A program made the translations under genes and the position numbers. Source: Xanthomonas translucens pv. translucens DSM 18974 (GTDB taxonomy: Bacteria; Pseudomonadota; Gammaproteobacteria; Xanthomonadales; Xanthomonadaceae). Taken from it: 9,181 nucleotides of DNA. This document shows, one piece after another, positions 1 through 5,679 of the stretch. Under the pieces are notes generated by a model. The model was given only the letters and a program-made list of their open reading frames with translations, did not search any database and was not told the origin of the DNA. Every line of letters begins with the position of its first letter. The stretch's first letter is position 1. The DNA is taken from assembly GCF_000331775.1 (NCBI RefSeq), contig NZ_CAPJ01000002.1, forward strand, positions 1-9,181, written 5' to 3'.

Positions 1-3000
1 GCCAGCGCTGCAGTGCCGGCCGCGGCCGCTGGCGGCTTCAGCCTGGAGCCGGTGTATGCGGCGCTGCGCCAGCGCTATCCGAGCGGCCGCCAGGCCGAGG
101 CACAGCTGTTCGCCGAGGAGTTCTACAAGCGCATGGAGGAGGACGAGTTCCCCCACCACAGCGCGCAGGAGTGGGCGGCGCTGGCGGCGTCGATGCTGGA
201 GTTCGCGCGCAAGCGCAAGCCGGGCACGGTCAATGTGCGGGTGTTCAATCCGAGCCTGAAGCAGGACGGCTGGGAGTCCTCGCGCACGGTGCTGCAGATC
301 GTCAACGACGACATGCCGTTCCTGGTCGATTCGGTGAGCATGGCGCTGTCGGAGCTGGGCATCGGCGTACACGTGCTCGGCCACCCGGTGCTGCGCATGA
401 GCCGCGACAAGGCCGGCACGCTGGACACGGTCGGCGAGGGCAAGCCGGAATCGCTGATGTTGCTGGAGATCGACCGGCAGCCGCCGGAGTACATGCCGCG
501 GGTGGATGCGGCGATCCGGCGCATCCTCGGCGAGGTGCGCAACATCGTGCGCGACTGGAGCGGCATGCGCGAGAAGATGCTGACCCTGGCCGACGACCTG
601 ACCACGCGGCGCCTGCCGGTGGACGACAAGGGCCGGCGCGAGGCGCAGGAGTTCTTGCGCTGGGCCGCGGCCGACCACTTCACCTTCTTCGGCTACCGCG
701 AGTACCGGGTCGAGAAGCAGGGCGGCGAAGACGTGCTGGCGCCGTTGGAGGACAGCGGCCTGGGCCTGCTGCGCGGCCACGACAAGTCGCCCTCGCGGCC
801 GGTGCGCACGCTGGCCGCGCACGGCCTGAGCGAATCGGGGATCAAGGAAGCGCTGATCCTGACCAAGACCAATGCGCGCTCGCGGGTGCACCGCAGCGGC
901 TACATGGACTACATCGGCGTGCTGGAATTCGACGCCAGGGGCCGCATCGTCGCCGAGCAGCGCTTCCTCGGCCTGTTCACCTCCAGCGCCTACAACCGCC
1001 GGCCGTGGGAGATCCCGTTGGTGCGCGAGCGCTACGACTACGTGATGCGCAGCTCCGGGCTGACCCCGAGCAGCCACAGCGGCAAGGCGCTGCGTCACAT
1101 CCTGGAGACGCTGCCGCGCGAGGAGCTGTTCCAGTCCAACGAGGAAGAACTGTACCGCACCGCGATGGGCATCCTCGGCCTGCAGGAGCGGGTGCGCAGC
1201 CGCCTGTTCCTGCGCCGCGACAAGTATGGCCGCTTCATTTCCGCGCTGGTCTACCTCCCGCGCGAGCGCTTCAACACCGACGTGCGCCTGCGCATCGAGG
1301 CCTTGCTGAAGGACGCGCTGCACGGCGAATACATCGACTCCAGCGTGGTGCTGGGCGAATCGCTGCTGGCGCAGCTGCACCTGATCGTGCGGCCCAAGCC
1401 GGGCGAGGCGCTGGAATTCGACACCACCGAACTGGAAGCGCGCCTGGCGCACCTGCTGCGCAACTGGCAGGACGACCTGCGCGAGGCGCTGGTCGCCAGC
1501 CGCGGCGAGCGCGATGGCCTGCGCCTGTCGTCCAGCTATGGCCGCGCGCTGCCGGCCGGCTACATTGAGGAATCGACCGCGCAGATCGCCGCGCGCGACG
1601 TGGAGCGCCTGGCCGCGCTGCGCGGTCCCGACGACCTGCACCTGAGCCTGCAGGCGCTGCGCCGCGACGGCGCCGACAGCCTGCGCCTGAAGCTGTACCG
1701 CCAGCGCGACGACCTGCCGCTGTCGGATGTGCTGCCGATGATGGAGAACCTGGGCCTGCGGGTGATTTCCGAACGTCCGTACCGGCTCACCGTGGACGGC
1801 ACGCTGCTGTACATTCAGGACTTCGAAGTGGAGCCGCTGGCCGGCAGCCTCGACGTCGAACGCGCCGATGCGCCGCTGTGCGAGGCGTTCGTGCGCATCT
1901 GGCGCGGCGACGCCGAGAACGACGGCTTCAACCGCCTGATCGTCGGTGCCGGGCTGGGCTGGCGCCAGGTGGCGATCCTGCGCGGCTACTGCAAGTACCT
2001 GCTGCAGACCGGGGTGCCGTTCTCGCAGGCCTACGTCGAAGAGACCTGCACGCGCTATCCGCTGCTGGCGCGGCTGCTGGTGGAACTGTTCGAGGCGCGC
2101 TTCGATCCGGCCACCGGCAGCGAGAGCAAGGTGCAGATCGCCGACGGCCAGGCCGCGCTGGCGGCGCAGCTGACCCTGCTGGCGGGCGGCGACGAAGGCG
2201 CGCTGAAAGCGTTGCAACCGGCGATCGACGCACGCCGCGGTGACCGCGATGCGCAATTGGAAGCAATCAACGCTGCGCTGCTGAAGCTGTTCGACCAGGT
2301 CGCCAGCCTCGACGAGGACCGTATCCTGCGCAGCTTCAAGGGCGTGATCGAAGCGACCCTGCGCACCAGCTACTACCAGACCGGCAAGGATGGCAGCCTG
2401 GGCCACTGCATCAGCTTCAAGCTCGATTCGGCCAAGGTGCCGGAGCTGCCCAAGCCGCGCCCGTACCGCGAGATCTTCGTGTACGGCCCGCGCGTGGAAG
2501 GCGTGCACCTGCGCTTCGGCGCGGTGGCGCGCGGTGGCCTGCGCTGGTCGGACCGGCGCGAGGATTTCCGCACCGAGGTGCTGGGCCTGGTCAAGGCGCA
2601 GATGGTCAAGAACACGGTGATCGTGCCGGTCGGCGCCAAGGGCGGCTTCTTCTGCAAGCGCTCGCCCGCTGGTGGCGACCGCGACGCGGTGCTGGCCGAA
2701 GGCATCGCCTGCTACAAGCTGTTCATCCAGGGCCTGCTCGACATCACCGACAACATCGTCGGCGGCAAGATCGTGGCGCCGCCGCAGGTGGTGCGCCACG
2801 ACCAGGACGATCCGTACCTGGTGGTCGCCGCCGACAAGGGCACCGCCACGTTCTCCGACATCGCCAACGGGCTGGCGATCGACCACGGCTTCTGGCTCGG
2901 CGACGCGTTCGCCTCCGGCGGCTCGGTCGGCTACGACCACAAGGGCATGGGCATTACCGCGCGCGGCGCCTGGGAGTCGGTCAAGCGCCACTTCCGCGCG

Positions 3001-4929
3001 CTGGGCCGCGATTGCCAGAGCCAGGACTTCAGCGTGGTCGGCATCGGCGACATGTCCGGCGACGTGTTCGGCAACGGCATGCTGCTGTCCAAACATATCC
3101 GCCTGCTGGCCGCGTTCGACCACCGCCACATCTTCCTGGATCCCACGCCTGACCCGGCCGTCTCGTTCGCCGAGCGCGAGCGCCTGTTCAAGCTGCCGCG
3201 CTCCAGCTGGGCCGACTACGACGCCACGCTGATCAGCGCCGGCGGCGGCCTCTATCCGCGCACGCTGAAGTCGATCGAGATCAGCGCGCCAGTGCGCGAG
3301 GCGCTGGGCCTGGAGGCGGGGGTCAAGCAGCTCTCGCCCAACGAGCTGATGAATGCCATCCTCAAGGCGCCGGTGGACCTGTTCTGGAACGGCGGCATCG
3401 GCACCTACGTCAAGGCCGCCAGCGAGAGCCATGGCGATGTCGGCGACCGCGCCAACAACGGCCTACGGGTCAACGGCGGCGAGTTGCGCTGCAAGGTGGT
3501 GGGCGAGGGCGGCAACCTGGGCCTGACCCAGCTCGGCCGCATCGAGGCCGCGCAGGTCGGAGTGCTGCTCAACACCGACTTCATCGACAACTCGGCCGGC
3601 GTGGACACCTCCGACCACGAAGTCAACATCAAGATCCTGCTCAACGACGTGGTGCAGGCCAGGAAGCTGAGCGTGGCGGCGCGCAACACGCTGCTGGCGT
3701 CGATGACCGACGAGGTCGCCGAGCTGGTGCTGTGGGACAACATCCGCCAGAACCAGGCGCTGAGCCTGATGGAGCGGATGAGCGTCAAGCGCCTGGGCTC
3801 CAAGCAGCACTTCATCCGCACCCTGGAAGCGCAGGGCCTGCTCGACCGGCAGATCGAATACCTGCCCTCGGATGCGGAGATCTCCGCACGCAAGGCGCGC
3901 GGCCAGGGCCTGACCCGGCCGGAGCTGGCGGTGTTGCTGTCGTATTCCAAGCTGGTCGCGTTCCAGCAGCTGCTGGAATCGGACATCCCCGAGGATCCGT
4001 ACCTGTCCAAGGAGCTGCAGCGCTACTTCCCGCAGCCGCTGCAGAAGAAGTACGCCGATGCGATGGAGCGGCACCGGCTGAAGCGCGAGATCATCGCCAC
4101 CGCGGTCACCAACACCACCATCAACCGCATGGGCGCGACCTTCCTGATGCGCATGCAGGAAGACACCGGGCGCAGCATCGGCGAGGTCGCCAAGGCGTAC
4201 ACGATCAGCCGCGAGACGCTGGACGCGCGCGCGCTGTGGACGCAGATCGACGCGCTGGACGGGCAGGTGCCCGAGTCGGTGCAGATCGATGCGCTGGAAG
4301 TGATCTGGAAGCTGCAGCGCGCGTTCGTGCGCTGGCTGCTGTTCCGGCCCGGCCCGATGCCCGGCATCACCGCGGCGGTGGAGCGCTACCACGAGCCGTT
4401 CAACGACATCCGCGTCGCCTCCGGCGTGCTGTCGGACTCGCAGCGCCCGCTGTACGAGGCGCTGGTGCAGGAATGGCAGGACAAGGGCCTGCCGCCGGCG
4501 CTGGCGCAGCAGCTGTCGGAACTGCGCTTCCTGGAGCCGGCGTTCGACATCATCGAGATGGCGCGCACCCGCAAGCTCAAGCCGGTGGAGGTGTCGAAGG
4601 TGCACTTCCGCCTGGGCGAGGCCTTGCAGCTGCCGTGGATCTTCGAGCAGATCGACGCGCTTGAGGTCAACGGCCGCTGGCATGCGGTAGCCCGTGGCGT
4701 GTTGCGCGACGAACTGGCCAAGCACCACAGCGCGCTGGCCGGACAGGCGTTGGCGTTGCCGGGCGGCAATGCCGAGGCCAAGGTGCAGCAGTGGTTGCAG
4801 CGCGACGACAGCAGCCTGCGCTTCACCTTGAACATGCTGCAGGAACTGTCGGCGCAGAAGGCGCTTGACTACCCGACGGTGTCGGTGGCGGTGCAGCGTC
4901 TCGGGCAGCTGGCGGCGCACGGCGTGTGA
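1..4929 (+). CDS. gdhB: NAD-dependent glutamate dehydrogenase, large (~180 kDa) class; 5' end cut by window edge
   Basis: Cytoplasmic enzyme that oxidatively deaminates L-glutamate to 2-oxoglutarate, ammonium and NADH, linking amino-acid catabolism to the TCA cycle. The frame is open from base 1 (GCC AGC GCT GCA), so the real start is probably upstream; the GTG at 13 is only the first start-like codon. About 1642 residues are visible, near full length for this class. N-terminal regulatory, ACT-like segments: MPFLVDSVSMAL (about residue 105) and GRFISALVYLPRERFNT (about 405). Catalytic core: LRWSDRREDFRTEVLGLVKA (about 847-866), then PVGAKGGFF, with the likely catalytic lysine encoded at 2638-2640. 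NAD-binding loop: GIGDMSGDVFGNGML from base 3040. Further conserved blocks: DLFWNGGIGTYVK (from 3376), VGEGGNLGLTQLGR and NTDFIDNSAGVDTSDHE (3500-3620). The frame is uninterrupted to TGA at 4927-4929. Base composition is typical Xanthomonas core genome. It converges on the effector gene, with no sign of co-regulation. Confidence 0.96.
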   Translation, partial: ASAAVPAAAAGGFSLEPVYAALRQRYPSGRQAEAQLFAEEFYKRMEEDEFPHHSAQEWAALAASMLEFARKRKPGTVNVRVFNPSLKQDGWESSRTVLQIVNDDMPFLVDSVSMALSELGIGVHVLGHPVLRMSRDKAGTLDTVGEGKPESLMLLEIDRQPPEYMPRVDAAIRRILGEVRNIVRDWSGMREKMLTLADDLTTRRLPVDDKGRREAQEFLRWAAADHFTFFGYREYRVEKQGGEDVLAPLEDSGLGLLRGHDKSPSRPVRTLAAHGLSESGIKEALILTKTNARSRVHRSGYMDYIGVLEFDARGRIVAEQRFLGLFTSSAYNRRPWEIPLVRERYDYVMRSSGLTPSSHSGKALRHILETLPREELFQSNEEELYRTAMGILGLQERVRSRLFLRRDKYGRFISALVYLPRERFNTDVRLRIEALLKDALHGEYIDSSVVLGESLLAQLHLIVRPKPGEALEFDTTELEARLAHLLRNWQDDLREALVASRGERDGLRLSSSYGRALPAGYIEESTAQIAARDVERLAALRGPDDLHLSLQALRRDGADSLRLKLYRQRDDLPLSDVLPMMENLGLRVISERPYRLTVDGTLLYIQDFEVEPLAGSLDVERADAPLCEAFVRIWRGDAENDGFNRLIVGAGLGWRQVAILRGYCKYLLQTGVPFSQAYVEETCTRYPLLARLLVELFEARFDPATGSESKVQIADGQAALAAQLTLLAGGDEGALKALQPAIDARRGDRDAQLEAINAALLKLFDQVASLDEDRILRSFKGVIEATLRTSYYQTGKDGSLGHCISFKLDSAKVPELPKPRPYREIFVYGPRVEGVHLRFGAVARGGLRWSDRREDFRTEVLGLVKAQMVKNTVIVPVGAKGGFFCKRSPAGGDRDAVLAEGIACYKLFIQGLLDITDNIVGGKIVAPPQVVRHDQDDPYLVVAADKGTATFSDIANGLAIDHGFWLGDAFASGGSVGYDHKGMGITARGAWESVKRHFRALGRDCQSQDFSVVGIGDMSGDVFGNGMLLSKHIRLLAAFDHRHIFLDPTPDPAVSFAERERLFKLPRSSWADYDATLISAGGGLYPRTLKSIEISAPVREALGLEAGVKQLSPNELMNAILKAPVDLFWNGGIGTYVKAASESHGDVGDRANNGLRVNGGELRCKVVGEGGNLGLTQLGRIEAAQVGVLLNTDFIDNSAGVDTSDHEVNIKILLNDVVQARKLSVAARNTLLASMTDEVAELVLWDNIRQNQALSLMERMSVKRLGSKQHFIRTLEAQGLLDRQIEYLPSDAEISARKARGQGLTRPELAVLLSYSKLVAFQQLLESDIPEDPYLSKELQRYFPQPLQKKYADAMERHRLKREIIATAVTNTTINRMGATFLMRMQEDTGRSIGEVAKAYTISRETLDARALWTQIDALDGQVPESVQIDALEVIWKLQRAFVRWLLFRPGPMPGITAAVERYHEPFNDIRVASGVLSDSQRPLYEALVQEWQDKGLPPALAQQLSELRFLEPAFDIIEMARTRKLKPVEVSKVHFRLGEALQLPWIFEQIDALEVNGRWHAVARGVLRDELAKHHSALAGQALALPGGNAEAKVQQWLQRDDSSLRFTLNMLQELSAQKALDYPTVSVAVQRLGQLAAHGV

Positions 4930-4937
4930 CGTCACAC
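4924..4937. repeat. Perfect 14-bp palindrome spanning the dehydrogenase stop codon
   Basis: GTGTGACGTCACAC is fully self-complementary and contains the TGA stop. It holds TGTGA and TCACA half-sites like those of CRP/Clp operators, but with a 2-base instead of a 6-base spacer, so it is unlikely to be a normal Clp site. It could form a short hairpin in the mRNA just before the stronger one at 4948-4974. Function unknown. Confidence 0.5.
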
Positions 4938-4947
4938 GGAGCTTGAC

Positions 4948-4974
4948 CCAACCGTTTGCGGCGCAAACGGTTGG
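4948..4974 (+). terminator. Strong hairpin after the glutamate dehydrogenase gene, probable 3' end
   Basis: Perfect 12-bp stem, CCAACCGTTTGC / GCAAACGGTTGG, with a 3-base loop (GGC), beginning 18 bases after the stop codon. No T-tract follows (CGCCGCCGCG instead), so it is not a textbook intrinsic terminator. Its strength and position still suggest an mRNA 3' end or stabilising structure. Because the stem is symmetric it could also act on read-through coming from the convergent effector gene. Confidence 0.65.
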
Positions 4975-5003
4975 CGCCGCCGCGGGCCACGCCGCCTGTC
5001 CCC

Positions 5004-5018
5004 CGCGGCTTCGCCGCG
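5004..5018. repeat. Short GC hairpin
   Basis: CGCGGC - TTC - GCCGCG, a 6-bp stem with a 3-base loop, lies about 30 bases past the main terminator hairpin and just before the integrase remnant. It may be a second part of the dehydrogenase 3' structure or a boundary repeat. Hairpins like this are common in GC-rich Xanthomonas intergenic DNA. Confidence 0.35.
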
Positions 5019-5026
5019 CCCCGCTT

Positions 5027-5179
5027 AAGGACTGGGCGAGCCAGATCACCGACTTCCCCGATGACCGCTCAGAGGCGGCGATTGCGCATGAGATAACGGA
5101 TAAGGCCAAAGCCGCATACAAGCGCGGCAAGATGCTGGAGAAGTGGCGGAAGATGATGGAAGCGTGGGCAAGCTACTGC
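5027..5179 (+). pseudogene. C-terminal remnant of a P4-type tyrosine recombinase (integrase)
   Basis: The frame translates as KDWASQITDFPDD, then AIAHEITDKAKAAYKR, then LEKWRKMMEAWASYC. This follows the end of P4-family island integrases (pattern: DWA, a Pro in the spacer, A-LAH, AAY-R, LE-RR-LM-AW-YC). The family places its last catalytic histidine in the LAH-like motif (here codon 5087-5089) and the nucleophilic tyrosine in AAYxR (codon 5117-5119); both are still present. The arm-binding domain, most of the catalytic core and the first catalytic Arg are absent: upstream is hairpin DNA and then the dehydrogenase. There is no start codon or ribosome binding site near the homologous part, and the frame runs on past the natural end to a stop at 5333. 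It is therefore a dead fragment. Such integrases usually sit at the end of a tRNA-integrated island, but no tRNA is visible here. Confidence 0.72.
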
Positions 5180-5335
5180 GCGTCTTCAACTGCGCAGCCA
5201 TGGCGCATGGTGTTTTCCCATACGGGCGCCTTACTTGATTGTGGAGTGTCGCACTTGGAAGTTGAGTCTAGGCCCGCCTTTTACAGCGACTACACAATGC
5301 GGCCCTTTCCTGCGAGAAGGCCGTCGATTTTTTGA
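5180..5335. other. Gene-free junction DNA between the integrase and transposase remnants
   Basis: No gene can be supported here; the integrase frame simply runs on without recognisable protein similarity. GC content looks lower than in the flanking genes. The stretch around 5240-5275 (GTGTCGCACTTGGAAG and onward) resembles the terminal sequences of some IS3-type insertion sequences from memory only. The right part holds a candidate terminator, listed separately. Confidence 0.4.
5300..5333 (+). terminator. Candidate intrinsic terminator with T-tract
   Basis: CGGCC at 5300-5304 pairs with GGCCG at 5319-5323. The stem extends by TT/AA after one bulged C. TCGA and a run of six T (5328-5333) follow. 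The imperfect stem makes this moderate at best. It is oriented to stop plus-strand transcription, away from the dehydrogenase. Confidence 0.4.
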
Positions 5336-5537
5336 GCGCTGCAGAACATGGATCCGCAGTATTGTCTCAACCGGTACGGCTGATGCCCAGGTTGGCCCCA
5401 AAGCGGATAATCCGGTTCGATCAGCGTCAGCAGGGCCTTCCACGGCACCATCTGGTCCATCTCTCCGACAAAAACATTTCCCGGCGCGTCCGCTTGCGCC
5501 TGTCGTTGCCCTCCACATCGCCGAAGGTACGCTGCAT
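5336..5537 (-). pseudogene. IS5-family transposase, truncated N-terminal remnant with two frameshifts
   Basis: Read on the minus strand from ATG at 5537-5535, three frames in turn give a recognisable IS5-family DDE transposase N-terminus. First: MQRTFGDVEGNDRRKRTRRE, then MFLSE. After a 2-base excess near 5461 the frame changes and MDQMVPWKALLTLIEPDYP begins at 5460, followed by GQPGHQPYRL. After a 1-base loss near 5368 the third frame gives ETILRIHVLQ, matching the family pattern 'QPYPL-xMLRIHxLQ'. Similarity stops at about 5336, after roughly 65 of the family's ~300-plus residues. The DDE catalytic domain is missing, so the fragment cannot transpose. It lies 142 bases beyond the effector stop codon on the same strand, and probably marks an old insertion or recombination point in the effector's 3' flank. 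Confidence 0.75.
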
Positions 5538-5679
5538 CGCCGTCGTTCCGCTCGCTCCGGTGTCATCAATGAGGAGCGGCAGGGATTCTGGCAAAAACAG
5601 CCAACATTGAGCTACCCCACTGTCAGTAAAGAATTTTTGGCGGATTCCTGTCGACCTTTGATGCCGATCCGGCGGAGCC
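5538..5679. other. Effector 3' flank, no gene seen
   Basis: This stretch separates the effector stop from the transposase start. It includes an AT-richer patch (GAATTTTTGG near 5631) and a small symmetry, GGC-AAAAACA-GCC, near 5590-5602. It is probably the original left end of the insertion sequence plus the effector's own 3' flank. No hairpin with a T-tract was found for stopping effector transcription on the minus strand. Confidence 0.4.

Noticed and set aside
171..1568. Plus-strand frame of 465 codons inside the dehydrogenase
   Set aside because: Low-complexity Ala/Gly/Arg/Pro product in an alternative frame of a strongly supported gene.
4925..4936. CRP/Clp binding site (TGTGA...TCACA)
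   Set aside because: The half-sites are separated by 2 bases instead of 6, and the site covers a stop codon rather than a promoter.
3463..5130. Minus-strand open frame of 555 codons opposite the dehydrogenase 3' half
   Set aside because: It is a GC-rich shadow frame rich in Arg, Leu, Gln and His, overlapping well-conserved dehydrogenase motifs; no family is recognised.
4930..5335. tRNA gene or attachment site for the integrase
   Set aside because: No cloverleaf-like sequence or duplicated att core could be seen by eye; it may lie outside the window or have been lost.
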